DNA from: Diphasiastrum complanatum
Lineage: Eukaryota > Streptophyta > Lycopodiopsida > Lycopodiales > Lycopodiaceae
Direction: 5' to 3'
Assembly (NCBI GenBank): GCA_029204225.1
Contig: CM055095.1
Location: 61,299,910-61,363,909 of the forward strand
Length of the DNA: 64,000 nt
The first letter of the stretch is position 1. Every line of letters starts with the position of its first letter. Below are positions 46,577 through 58,665 of this stretch, one piece after another. The translations under genes were made by a program, and so were the position numbers. The notes below the pieces were generated by a model. That model searched no databases. It saw only the letters and a list, made by a program, of their open reading frames with translations, and was not told where the DNA came from.

Positions 46577-46753
46577 AGTAGCGACCAAATAGTTTGGGGA
46601 AGGTGCTCGGGCCTCCCAAACCTCTTGCTATTTGGGCTTTCTTTCTCTCTCTCCCTCCTCTTTGTGCTATGCAGGTTGAGGCGAGGTTGACGCTCCCAGC
46701 GTTCGGACCTTATGCTACAAAGACAACACAATAGTGGCGCCGTTGCCAAGGAG
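46576..46753 (+). mobile_element. Ty3/Gypsy 5' LTR end and primer-binding site (Gypsy G)
   Basis: TGGCGCCGTTGCCAAGGAG at 46,735-46,753 closely matches TGGCGCCGTTGCCGGGGA, the primer site of Athila/Tat-type plant Gypsy elements (tRNA-Asp type). The LTR would end near CAACACA (46,730). Its start could not be fixed but probably lies before the (CT)n tracts. A gag frame in the right orientation follows 1.1 kb downstream. Confidence 0.65.
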
Positions 46754-47061
46754 TGCCACACACTCGTCTCGTCGCATAGCCGTCGTTTTTCTCTTTCCTC
46801 TCTTCTCTCTTCTTTTCCCTCTCTTTTTCACCAAAAAAATCAAGTTTTTAAGTTGTTAAAGTTAGTTTAGTGTGGTTTTGTGTTAGATTTGCCGTTTTTT
46901 TTCAAGATTTTACATTTTTTGTTGATTTTTTTTGCTTGTACGGACTGTGAGTAACTCTTGCAAAGACTCCTGAAGTTCCATCTCACTGAGACAAGGACAC
47001 AGAGCAGTTTGCGAGAGTTACTTTCCAACTTAACACTAAAAAAAAAAAACTCTAAAAATCG

Positions 47062-47345
47062 AAAAAGAACCTAAGCCTCGTTGGTGAGCAACTCCATCTT
47101 TCTAATAGCCTTCTCCCACGACTGCGACGGTTCTATTCTCTTGGAAAAACTTAAAATCGAAAAAAGAACCTAAGCCTCGTTGGTGAGCGACTCTATCTTT
47201 CAGATAGTCTCCTCCCACGACTGCGATGGTTCTGTTCCCTTAAAAAAAAATAAAATCTAAAAATTGAAAGAAAAACTTCAGCGTGGTGAGCCTTCTCTAT
47301 CTTTTTGATAGCATCCTCCCATGACTTTGACGATTTTATTTCAAA
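47062..47345. repeat. Three tandem copies of a roughly 100-bp unit, then an A-rich tract
   Basis: Copies near 47,065, 47,165 and 47,270 each contain a GTTGGTGAGC- or GTGGTGAGCC-like start, an ATCTTTCTAATAGCC-type middle and CTCCCACGACTGCGA. The third is more diverged. A/G-rich homopurine sequence continues to about 47,575. They lie in the untranslated leader of Gypsy G. Confidence 0.8.
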
Positions 47346-47876
47346 AAAAAAAAAAAAAGCTGTAAGAAAGAAAAAAAGAAAGTCTTTAAAAAAAAGTGAA
47401 AAAAAAAGTCGTAAGAAAAAAAAAATCGTTAAAAAAATGTGAAAAAAAATCTGCAAGAGAAAAGAGAAAAAGAAATCGTAATTTAAAAAAAAAAAAAGAC
47501 CATAAAAAGAAAGAAAAAAAAAAGACAGTAAAATTTTAAATGAAAAAAAAATCATAATTTAAAAAAGAAAAACAATAATTTCAATTTTAGCCCAAGTTTC
47601 TTTGGTGAGTGCCCTCCATATCGGTTACCATCCATCCTTCATTTTCATTGTTTTTGTCCATCTCCATTCAATCTTTCATCCGCTCTCTCATCAGTGAAAT
47701 TCATTTCTATTTTACTTTTGAATCCTTACTGATCAATCTTTTTACTTACTCTTTTCTCTTCTTCTTCTTCTTCTCACTCAAAAAAAGAAAAAGAAAAAGT
47801 TAAAACATCTTCACCATTGCACCATCACTGAAGCAATCCACCAACCAACTACTTTGCCACATTCTAGTGCTGAACT

Positions 47877-48347
47877 ATGGAGACCGCTCTTGTAGGATTA
47901 TCTAAACTTCAGAAGTTTCCTGATGAAAAAATTCCAGACTACACCTATCGGATCTTCCATTGAGTGAAGGATTGTCCGATTCCTGAACAGATCATCATGG
48001 CAAAATACTATGCTGGACTACCCAAAAGGATCAGATCTAGTATGGCAAAATTAACATCTTATGCGTCACTTGCACAACTCTATAAGGATGCTGTCATGAT
48101 GAAAATCTCACACGGAATAAAGGATTTTTCCTATTGCTCTGATGAATCATCAAATAGGAAATCAGAGGAACAAAATCCATCAATGAGCGATGATCAGACA
48201 AGAATGGAACCCTATGAAAAACAACTGAGTGCAGCAAACTCAAGCAGATCAAGTACAACAGAAGACCAAAAACCTTGTATTTCAAGTTCAGGCCGTCCTC
48301 AAGTTGATGCTCGCATGTTCAATTTTCTTGAGAAGGACAAATGTACA
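47877..48347 (+). pseudogene. Ty3/Gypsy gag fragment (Gypsy G)
   Basis: The frame opens METALVGLSKLQKFPDEKIP, with one stop at 47,961. It continues DCPIPEQIIMAKYYAGLPKR and LTSYASLAQLYKDAVMM, a gag-like helical pattern, then becomes polar (Ser, Lys, Glu). It ends at 48,347 where minus-strand Copia C begins. The family call rests on position after the primer site and on the helical pattern, as no strongly diagnostic motif is present. Confidence 0.5.
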
Positions 48348-48611
48348 TGTCAAGAATTAGATATGCAACATCAAGCATTTACCATAAGCAATCACCAAGT
48401 AGGGAGGCGGAAGAAGAACACGCAATATCACTCAATCACTCTAACACCTACTGAATGTAAAAAATGTACATATAAACCCTGAACCCTGATAGAGAGGGTG
48501 AACTTAGGAGTAGACTACTAGACTAGCCTACGGCTAGTTACAGCTAGTAATAAAGTACATTGTAAACAGTAACTAAGAAGTGTAACAATGAAGTTTATCA
48601 TTGATTTCTAA
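48348..48611 (-). mobile_element. 3' LTR of Copia C (264 bp)
   Basis: On the minus strand it starts TGTTAGAAATCAATG after the polypurine tract TTGAGGAAGAG (48,612-48,625) and ends TTGACA. Its last 150 bases match 52,895-53,046 almost exactly, identifying the pair of direct terminal repeats. Confidence 0.85.
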
Positions 48612-48625
48612 CACTCTTCCTCAAT

Positions 48626-51600
48626 GATAAAATTACATTCTTCTATTCCTAGTAGAGTACGAAACTTTTCAAATTTACATCTACCTAATGACTTAGTAAA
48701 AATATCTGCCACTTGATTTTCAGATTTACAAAAAACAAGATCAATGGCTCCATCAAGAATCTTCTCTCAAACAAAATGATAATGTATTTTGATGTGCTTG
48801 GTTTGAGCATGTAAAACTGATTTTTTGGCAAGCTGAATGCAGCTTTGATTGTTGCAAGATATAGTAGTCGCATCCACTTGTGGTTGACCTAAATTCACAA
48901 GCAATCTTCGTAACCATACCACTTCTTGTGCAGCATTGTTGAGTGCTCAATATTCAGCTTCCGTCGAGGATAAGACTACTGTAGGTTGCTTTTTGCTGTT
49001 CCATGAAACTGCAGCTATACCATAACTGAATGTATGACCACTGGTAGACCTTCTGTCATCAATATTACTTGCCCAATCAGCATCTGTATATCCTATCAAT
49101 ATTGGCGCTTCAGGTTGATCATACTTCAAACCAAAGTTCAATGTCCCTCGAATGTATATGAGAATACGTTTAGCAGACTCCAGTGTGTTTGACTAGGATC
49201 TTGCATAAATTGACTAACAACACCAACAACATAAAAAATATCAGGTCTCTATCCACCAGCTGTCTATACAAATAAGCATCCACTTTCTCAGATTCATCAT
49301 ATGCAGTAAGCTTCGTGTTGACATCCATAGGTGTACTCAAAGACTTACAATTTTGCATATTGAACTTATAAAGCAAATCTCGTGCATATTTGCTTTGTGT
49401 AAGAAAGACCACGTTTTCCTTTTGCCATACTTCAATGCCAAGACAATAGTGCATCAATCCTATATCACTCATGTCAAAAGCATTGGAAAGATCTGATTTT
49501 GATTTCATCAATTAAGCTCTCATTACTTCCTGTAATAATCAAATTGTCCACGTACAACACAATGAACACTATATCTGAATCTTGCCTTAGAATGTAAGGA
49601 TTAGGATCAGTATCACTCTTTACCATTCCCCTTTGCTTAAAGTGTTCCTCAATATTTAAAGTACCACATCCGTGGTGCTTGCTTTAATCCATAAATAGCT
49701 TTGTTGAGCTTACAAACAAGGTGCTCTCTCCCAGGTTCAATAGATCCTTGAGGTTGTACTAAGTACACCTCTTCATCCATCACTCCATTAAGAAAAGCAG
49801 ATTTAACATCCATTTGCTAGATCTTCCAACCATAGAAAGTAGAAATAACAATGACAGAACGTATAGTTACCATCTTAGCTACGGGTGCGGAAGGTTTTCT
49901 CAAAATCAATACCTTCATGCTGCTCAAATCCTCTCACAACCAATCGTGTTTTGTATTTGTTGAGTTGTCCATCAGCTCCATATTTGATTTTGTATATCCA
50001 TTTGCAAGTGATAGGCATCTTACCATCAGGTAGCTCGACCAAGTTCCAAGTCCTATTTTTTGATATAGCTTCCATTTCTGTTTCCATAGCTTCATGCCAC
50101 TCCTCGTGCTCCTTTGCTTTATCCAAAGTTTTTGGTTCTTGAGCCTTGAGCACAAAACCCATTAGGTCTAGATTCATCTCTAATCTTGCAAGAGGTTTTT
50201 GATTTCTACTTGATCTTCTAAGCTCTCCCTGCTCACTAGATTCGGGAGTATCTCCCTTCTTTGCACCATCCGTGAGTGATAAGTAACATTTTGACCTGTA
50301 CTTTTGCTCCCTCATCAAATGGTTCAATGATTACTTCAGATTGTTCACCTCGGCCCATCTCGTCAAATGTAGCATCCCTAGAAATTACAAGCTTCTGTGC
50401 ATTTGTGTCATACATTCTATATGCCTTGGCCTTCTCATCATATCCAAGGAAAATGCACTTGATAGCTTTTGCATCCAATTATCTTCGTTTCTCATCAGGA
50501 ATATGAGCATAAGCATCACAACCAAATACTCTCAAATGAGAAATATTAGGTTTTTTTCCAGTAATAGTTTCATGAGGTGTCTTACCTTCCACGGATTTTG
50601 TAGGACACCGATTTAGGATGTGCGTAGCTGTGCCACAAGCTTCTGCCCAAAAGATGTTTGGCAGACTCTTGCTTTGGGCATCGCCCTAGTCATCTCAACA
50701 ATAGATCTGTTCTTTCGTTCTGCAACTCCATTTTGCTGTGGTGAATAAGGTGTTGTAGTCTGCCTCTTGATCCCTTGATCTTTGCAGAAATCAATAAATT
50801 ATGTCACAAAATACTCACCACCTCCATCAAATCTCAAAGTCTTGATGCAACATCCTATTTTCTTTTCAACTAATGCCTTGAATTCTCTGAACTTAGCAAA
50901 AGCGTCTGATTTCTTGCTTATGAAATAAATCCAAATGCATCTTCAATAATCATCATTGAAGGTGATAAAGTAATAGTAGTCACTAAGAGATCTAGTCTGC
51001 ATAGGTCCACATAGATCACTGTGGACAAGATCTAGGATGCCACTGGCCCTCCTTGCTCCACTTTTGGAAAACCTCTCTCTGTGTTGTTTTCCCAAAATGC
51101 AACCTTTGCAAATTTTTCCTTCAAAAGAAATATCATGCAATCCTATAACTAGATTACCTCTTTTGAGAATCTGTAATCTTTGAGCACTAATATGACCGAA
51201 TTGTTGATGCCAAAGATCACTTTGACTATCAATCATGCTTACCATAGCTTGAGCAAACGATCTCGCATTCAATTTGTAGAGTCGATTCCCATTGACTCTA
51301 GCTCCTGTTTCAATCACTTTGTAGTGATTCTTGATGTCTTTGACAAGACATTTGTTGCTGTCAAACTCAACCTTGAGTTGATGATCAACCATTGTCCCAA
51401 CAGATAGTAGATTGTTAGCTAAGCTAGGTACATATTGCACATTGCTTATCCGTTTTATCTTCCCGCTGGCTAACTTCACTGGTACCACTCCAACTCCTTT
51501 AACAGATAGCAATTTTCCATCGGCTTGTCCAACTTCATCACCATTGTGAGTTTTCTTGAGTTATGAAAACCACTCTTTCCTTGAAGTCATGTGCTTGGAC

Positions 51601-52167
51601 GCACCACTATCAATGTACCAGGTATCCTTGGCTTCATCACTTATCATTAATATTGTAATGAACAAGTTTGAAATTTTACCTGTATCATCTTCATATTGAT
51701 CATCATCATATTGATGTTGATCAGCATAATTGTCTTCATAATAATCATCATCAAATTGATGTTGATCAGCATAATTGCCCGCTTGCCATTTGCCTTTTCT
51801 TTGTTCTATCTCCTTCTGTTTCTTGAAGCATTCACGCTCCCAATGGCTAGGTTTGTTGCAGTACCTACAATTTCTAGGTTTATTTTGTTTGGAATAGCCG
51901 CGTCCTTGACCTCGGCCTTGATTCCAATTGCCTCAATTTGGACCATCATTGGATTGTTCTTAAAATTGTTGGAACGATCCATGATTTGAGTTTCCACCTC
52001 TTGATTGGTGTCTTCCACGTCCAAATCTTCCACCACGTCCTCTTACTGCGAGAGCTTGATCAAATCCCCTAATGTGATGGCTCAAGTTCTCTTGACGTTG
52101 TTCTTCCTGCAAAAGCAATCCACCTAACTTTTCATAGGTTGGCCACACTCTCACTTAGAGTTGCCAT
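48626..52167 (-). pseudogene. Ty1/Copia gag-pol, nearly complete but broken (Copia C)
   Basis: Minus-strand order: gag start MATLSESV at 52,167, joined directly to TYEKLGGLLLQEEQRQE (most of gag deleted), and zinc knuckle CRYCNKPSHWEREC (intact, about 51,870). Protease is WYIDSGASKHM (about 51,620). GAG-pre-integrase is LWHQQFGHISAQR and integrase runs from HSDLCGPM to [17 protein letters not shown] shows NRTWNLVELPDGK, CKWIYKIKYG and KTRLVVRGFEQ. The RT active site reads YVDN (49,543-49,554) instead of YVDD. RNase H shows YTDADWASN, LSSTEAEY, CNNQSCI and VADIFTKSL. Stops and frameshifts occur in integrase and RT. Same gag family as Copia D at 58.6 kb. Confidence 0.88.
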
Positions 52168-52224
52168 TACTGAACAGATGATTCCGGATCAAGTAATGTA
52201 CTGTATATTTTCCTGGTTATATAC

Positions 52225-52465
52225 TTGATATCAGAAAGGAGCACGGAAGTATGACTGCTCAGGATCCTCTTCAACTTGTGTGCGTGGATCCGATATTGGA
52301 GCATGTGATATCGGACTGGAGCGCAAATGTACAACTGCTCGAAATTTTCTTTAGCTCGTGCGCTTGGATCCGATATCGGTATAGACAATATCGGACTGGA
52401 GCGCGGATGTACGACTGCTAGAGTTTCTCTTCAGCTAGCGCGCTTGGATCCGATATTGGTATGGG
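52225..52465. repeat. Three tandem copies of a roughly 80-bp unit in the Copia C leader
   Basis: Units contain GGACTGGAGCGC, TACGACTGCT and GCTTGGATCCGATAT. They are repeated at about 52,240, 52,310 and 52,390. Located between gag and primer site, they are absent from the related leader at 57.2 kb. Confidence 0.8.
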
Positions 52466-52467
52466 AA

Positions 52468-53046
52468 AAAAAATATAAAAACTTTCAAAGGGAATATTCT
52501 AGATTCCCTACAATGGCAGTACTAGACACTGTTTGGTGTGATTTGCAATACCCCAAACAAACAAATGAAAGATTTCTTGACACAACTCTCTGACAAATGA
52601 CACTTTTCACAAAGACTAAAAAAAAAGGATATTGTGAAACTTTTCTCACTCAACAAATTTTCAATCTGTCTGATGTTGCCCTGGCCTTTTTGATGCCTCT
52701 GGGACTGTGCTTTCGTTCCCCACTAATGATTGTAGCTCCAAAACCTGCAAAATACATCAAGAAAGATTTCTTCTAGCCGTTTTTGTCTCTCCAAGCTTTC
52801 ACCTCCTGTGAAGGACTTTCTCACTTCGTTGCGGAGCCTGTGACAAGCTATATCCACTGATCAGGCATGCAGGACTATCGTAGCTCTGATACCATGTCAA
52901 GAATCAGATATGCAACATCAAGCATTCACCGTAAACAATCACCAAGTAGGGAGGTGGAAGAAGAACACGCAATATCACTCAATCACTCTAACACCTACTG
53001 AATGTAAAAAATATACATATAAACCCTGAACCCTGATAGAGAGGGT
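52468..53046 (-). mobile_element. Copia C leader, primer-binding site and truncated 5' LTR
   Basis: On the minus strand the LTR ends ...TTGACA at 52,895 and abuts TGGTATCAGAGC (52,894-52,883), the initiator-Met primer site. The leader then runs to about 52,470 and matches, in opposite orientation, 57,186-57,560. The LTR is cut at 53,046, missing the first roughly 110 bases found in the 3' copy. Confidence 0.85.
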
Positions 53047-54359
53047 GTGAGAAATCTGAAAAGATATATGTTCTTGCTCCTACTGAAACCACACCAAAGA
53101 GACCTAGAGGCAGAGACCCAAGTTAATGGCTAAATGACATAAAGCTATTTGTTCAAAAAAAAAGTAACAAAAAATTAAAAAAGTCTATTATGATTTTGCT
53201 TGTAGCCTCTATCCATCCTTTAAAAGATGCATAAAAAATCTCTAAAATTAGAGATAAAATTCATAAATATAAAAAAATCAGAGAAACCACATTAATTTTG
53301 GATATTGACCAATGTGATTGACCTCATGTTGATCCATCAACTAGAGATAGACCCATGGAGGTTCGAGAGTCTAATGAAACACATGTACATAACTTAAAAA
53401 TTAAATTTAAGGATCATACACAAGCTATTGTCACACCTTTTGTAGTTTTAGTAGAACCAATCGAATGTAGGTCCATTTCAGATTTTGATTTTTCAAATTT
53501 AGATTCTTATCATTTTTTTTGTTTTGGGCTGCATTCATAGTCGTTAAGCCAGAAAGCAATTGCCCTAGGAGTACCCTCATGTAGCTTCATTTCAAACTGT
53601 TAGTGCCGTTGCCTTTGCCGGATTGACAGTGGAAGAAACTAAACTTAGTTCATATTTTTATTTTCATCTATGTTCTGTATATAATTACAATAAAGACTTT
53701 TATGTTTTGAAGATGACAAGTAGTATTTTTTTTTTCTATTCTTGTAGTTATAACTCAGTTGTAGCCACACTCGAGTCATTATTTTCTAATGTTTCTGATG
53801 AAAGTTTTTTTTTTATGAATTCGCTCCTTCAGATTCTCGTCCTATTACCTTTGTGGTTCCCCGTCAACAACCTCATCTGAAATTCCTCAATTAACTACTT
53901 TTCAATAAATGATTCTTGTGATACAACCTGTTACAAATCTCAATTCCTCGTCTTTAGATTCATATATTAGAGAAACAACATTAATCAATCATTTTGGTGA
54001 ATTAGAAAAGTTAGTAAATGATGATTCACGAGATTTAATTCACTCAGTCATGGATTCAATAAATTACAAATTTCCATCAGAGTTTGTTGATTGTCGATGC
54101 AGACAAGCTTTTCACATATTTGAACAAGGCCTATATCTCAAATCTCAATTCTGATCAAATCCAAAAGATCTATATTTATTAAAAATCATAAATCTTATGA
54201 TAGTGTAGAACCAATTGAGATAAATGAACAACTTGATGTCAAAGCAGATATTCAAAATCAAGAAATTTTTACACCTTTTAGACAACTATAAATGGCATAA
54301 GATCAATTTATAAATCTGACTTCAAAAGAAAAGAAAGATATAAGAAAGACTTGAAATCT
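53047..54359. other. Unassigned AT-rich region, possibly the remainder of Gypsy G
   Basis: Short open plus-strand stretches (53,355-53,540 and 53,909-54,154) contain FKDHTQAIVTPFVVLVEP and RDLIHSVMDSINYKF but show no recognisable domain. Polar codons directly after 53,047 could continue the interrupted gag. Nothing can be named with confidence. Confidence 0.35.
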
Positions 54360-57134
54360 TCATCGGTTTTGATAAAACATAAAAAACAATTGATTACAAA
54401 ACATGAGATTCGAAAGGTACGACGCCATTGGCTTATTCGGATCGAATGCCAAAGGAGAAGGGCAATCATCCAATCGCGTTGCCACGGATGCCAATAGAGT
54501 CAAATCTTTTGCAAAAAAGCACCGATTGCCTCTCTGTCGGATCGGGAGAGTGTATATACTCCCGCTTGTAGTGCCCGGTGAAAATCCACTGAAATTTCCC
54601 AACTGTAAGGTTGGTGGACGATTGGCCAATTCGACGTATGGATAGTAATTTTGTCCATGGCCAATCCCATCCTTCCACTTATTCTTGCGCGGCATTGGTA
54701 CATAATATGGATCTACATGCAATTGGCGAGGGCTGGCCACATAACTCTTGATGGATTCTGGAGTTTTCTCAAAAAACTGTAACTCTCCAAGCTGGCTGCT
54801 CTCCCAATGCGGGTATTTTATCCAATTTTTTGTCAGCCTCTATTTCAGAGGTCTTAAATCTGAGGACCCAACCACCACGCGAGGACTCATGAGGTTGTTG
54901 TGCTAAAAAGCTCTGGATTTGGTCATCGACGCTGATTGGTCTTCTGAACAAAGTTGTGGTCCTTGATGAAGATGGACCTGATTGCACTACTTGTGGAACT
55001 GGCTGTTCTTCTGCAACTTTAGGGGCTCCACCCTGGTCCATGCCCGAATCCAACCCTGTATCCATAGGTGCATCAACTTGGTGTGAAGGGGAGAACTGTG
55101 ACATGACCAAACTGAAATTTGAGGCCTAACTTCCAACACCTGAGCAGTAGCCTTTTCATATTCATTGATGATTGTTTTGGCCTTTGTCAACTCAGTTGAA
55201 GCGGTACCCTTGAATCTGTAAAAGCAACCTTGAAATTCTTGAAACCCCACTTTATAGGTTTCTACCTTTCTAAACAAATACGCGATTTCCGTCGGAGTTA
55301 CCGGATAATAAGGTATTTGCGTCTGTAGATATGCATCATGCTCAAGGGTGGTCGCATCCAATTCACCTTGGAGACATGTGCGATCTTGTTCAGCCATCTG
55401 CAGTTGACCCTCGATCAGCTGCACTTGTTGCTTTGCATCATGCACGGTCCTGTCCACTTGAACTTGGGCGGTTGTGAGGGCATTATGCAGGGAACTGACA
55501 TAATCCTCTAGGCGATCAACCAAATGTTGTGGCTTTTTCTTCTCAGTTTCAGACTTAGCTTCGTGTTGCTTGGCGATCTTCAACTCTTTGTCCAGCTGGA
55601 TGACTTTATGGCTGATGAGTGTATTCTCAGATCTCATATCTGAGATGTGCTGCTCCATTTCTTTTTTCTTATCCAGCATAGATTGGATCACTTGCACAAG
55701 GCTTGAGACCAAACCAAGAGCATTACCAGAATCTACTATTGTGGAGGTGGTAGCAGCAGAAGGACCTGGTGGTACTATCCTTGGTTGGCATGGAGCAGCT
55801 GCATGTAATTCTTCTTCTTCAAAGAGCTCTTCTTCTTCACAGCCCTCGGGCACTGTGGCGTCGAACTGCTTTGGTAATTTGATAGCTTGCCCGACCCGAA
55901 TTGTGCCTGGTGTGGCTTCAACTTGATGTTGTTGGTTAATTTGAAAAGAGTCTTCAAAACCAACAGTAGTATCATTGAACTGTTTGAATCCTCTTCCATG
56001 GGATTGGAGCTCAAAGGGCGCAAGGCTAAGGGACATTACAAAAACTTCTGAGACCCCAAGGGGGTCGGAATCATCGAACATGTCCATGAAATACTTGGTG
56101 TTTGGAAAAATAGCTCCTGTGTCTGGAGGGGAGGCGACCTGGGCAATTGTGATAGGAATGGTAGCCCCAATGGTCACAGACTGTCCTTGAGAGGAAGCAG
56201 AGGCAAGGGAAGCATCAGAGGCGGGAGGAATAGGTAGTTCAGTGCGAATAGCAGCAGGGGGTGGAAGCACAGCTGAAGATGTTTGCCTAGTACGATGTCG
56301 TGACGCGGAAGTCGAGTCAGGAATGATGATCTCGCTGCATGGACGATGTTGACTATGTGAGCTGGATGCCTGTTGAGATGATTCTACCGGTGCTTCTTCA
56401 TAGATAGAAAGCACGGAATCCATACGAAAATCATGGATTTTATTTTCAAGGTGGGAGGCTACTAGGAGTGACAACATAGGGCCAACAACAAATTGCTGCT
56501 TGGTATTGCTCTTGATGGCTCGTTTGAGCTCTCCAAAAATAGTCTTGAACCAGTTATATGGTTCCAGAGGAGCCTTGGCTATCTTGGCGTGAGACTCAAC
56601 TATCCTATGCAAAATCTGAGAAGTAATATGGTCTTTCTTGAGGTTGCCAACCATCAGGAGATTGTTGAGGAGCTGAGTAGCAGCCTGAATGGCAGGATCA
56701 GTAATGTCCTCTAGAAGATAGCCATCATTAGTCTAGTGCAGATCACTGGTAATGTCAATATAAGGCTTAATAGCCTGTTTGGCTTGCTTATGGTTTGGTG
56801 AGACTTGGATACCAGATGCTATTACTATGGCAGCAAGGGCGGCCTCAGTCACGTGCACCTTGTGTGTGGCTCCCTGAAAAGTAATGTAGAATTTGGATTT
56901 CTCCTCCTTCCAGGTACTGAAGGCAAGAGTGATAAAATCCATGTTGATTCTCCCTGAGAAGGCTCTCTCATGAATACCCATTGTAGTAAGCAGAGGCTCC
57001 GCAAGGGTCATCCACTGAGTGACCATGCTTGTGTTAGGAAGGATCATGATATTTGTTGTAGATGGGACATCACGATGGATAGTGTAACGCGGCGACTGAG
57101 ACGTATCTGTGGAAGACATGACGGAAAAGATCAA
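54360..57134 (-). pseudogene. Large reading frame of unknown function with coiled coil (about 925 codons)
   Basis: On the minus strand a frame starts near 57,134 (a possible ATG with MSSTDTSQ follows). It runs to about 55,110 with a single TAG at 56,733-56,735, shifts frame for roughly 340 bases, then returns to the original frame until 54,360. The N-terminal 130 residues look globular (NMDFITLAFSTWKEEKSKFY and VHVTEAALAAIVIASGI). Residues about 250-400 are Ser/Pro/Gln-rich and an acidic stretch (EEEELFEEEELH) follows. Residues about 490-650 form a heptad-like coiled coil rich in Glu, Lys and Gln (SMLDKKKEMEQHI, QLIEGQLQMAEQ). No gag, protease, RT, integrase or transposase motif is present. 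The N-terminal pattern faintly recalls the putative plant transposon protein domains found next to plant retroelements, but I cannot name it. It abuts the Copia D leader head to head. Confidence 0.5.
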
Positions 57135-57185
57135 AAACTGAAAGTAATAGGCGTGAGTGTATATCAGAGAACAGTACAGAAAGTT

Positions 57186-58665
57186 TTGAAGGATAGTCCT
57201 GCGTGCCTGATCAGTGGATACAGCTTGTCACAGGCTCCGCAATGAAGTGAGGAAGTCCTTCACAGGAGGTGAAAGCTTGGAGAGACAAAAGTTGGAAGAA
57301 ATTCTTCCTTGGAGTATTTTTCAGGTTTTGGATTTCAGAATCATCAGTGGGAAACGAAGACACAGTCCCGGAGGCATCAGAAAGGCCAGGGTAGCATCAG
57401 ACAAATCGAAAATCTGTTGAGTTGGGAGATTTTTACAATACTTCCAAGTTCTGTGTGAAAAGTGCCAATTGTGAGAGAGTTTTGCCAAGAAATCCCTCAT
57501 TTGTTTGTTTGGGGAACTGCAAATCACACTAGACTGTGTCTAGTACTGCCATTCATAGTTATGAAACTTTTAGGAACTGAGAAATTGTGATTTCATTGAG
57601 TTTTAGCCTACTTTTGTGATTTTGTGTGAAACTTGTGCAAACAAGTATGATAGGTCTGGAAAACTCAGTATCCTCCATCATTTTCATTGAGAGTAGTGTT
57701 GGGAGGTAGCCAACTGCAAGGAGAGTTGGATTTGTAACCCATTACATCAAAAATCACGGATTTTGGTGGAGATTTGAGTGAAAAATAGAGTTTTTTGGCT
57801 GGAAAACAGTGTTTTACAGGTTTGTTGGCTGCATTCCGTTACTAGAAAGGTGCTGAACAGGTCTGAAACGCGGCACACAGGCCCGAAACGCCTCCAAAAG
57901 GTCCCAAAACACCATCAAACTTCCCCGGAAATGTCAGTCTGCTGACTCGAAACGTCGGACAAAGGCTCGAAATGCCTGTTTTTGGGGGCGAAATGCCTAC
58001 CTTGCTGTCCGAAATGCGCGAGGGGAGGCCCAGGAATCGTGCGACGAATTGCTCTAAAACATAACATCTGCAGGGGTTGGGTCCCTTTACAAACACAAAA
58101 AATGAGAGTGCATGTGTGGATGAATGCCACATGTCAAAGGCAAGAAACAAGCTGATCTGAACCACAGATCTTGCACAGATCCGACGGCCAGAAATTCATT
58201 GAAGTTTTATTTCATCTTTCCTCAACTTCAACTGAAATTTTGAAAGGGCCCTTAACATTGGTACTGGGCCGCTTATGTTTAAGGTCTGTCCACTGTGTAT
58301 TTTTTTGTAGATAAGCAGAAAACATAGTGATATTTTGATCTAGCTGGAGAGACTGTTTTTTTTGGATTTGATTAGACAGGAGCTATGCTGGTACAAAGGG
58401 CTACGTGTTGATATAAAAATCTTCAAAATCAGGGATCTGTGCAAGACGGAAAAAATTTCCAAAAATGGCAGTTTGGCAATAATTGCTATTTTTCAGGCTT
58501 AAGAGCAGTTCTGAGCCATTTTCAGGCCAAAATCTTCAAAAGTTGGCATAACTTTCAATTCATAGCTCGGATTGGAAAGTGGTTGGAGATGTCATTTGTC
58601 AATTTTGCAGCAAATTTTCCATTTTTGCAATCACTTTTGCAATCCGGAGTCATCTAATTGTAGTT
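57186..58665 (+). mobile_element. Leader region of Copia D, 5' LTR and primer site missing
   Basis: From 57,186 (AGTCCTGCGTGCCTGATCAG) to about 57,560 the sequence matches the Copia C leader downstream of its primer site. Everything 5' of that, including LTR and TGGTATCAGAGC, is absent. From 57,560 to 58,665 the leader continues without recognisable coding sequence, with a block near 57,850-58,030 rich in CGAAA(C/T)GC motifs. Confidence 0.7.

Noticed and set aside
46203-46761. Arg-Glu-repeat reading frame of about 150 codons on the minus strand
   Set aside because: It is produced entirely by the two (CT)n tracts.
47193-47803. Phe-rich minus frame and Ser/Phe-rich plus frame in the Gypsy leader
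   Set aside because: They result from A-rich homopurine tracts.
53355-54154. Short plus-strand frames as a Gypsy protease/RT continuation
   Set aside because: No DSG/DTG, YxDD or zinc motifs; left as unassigned.
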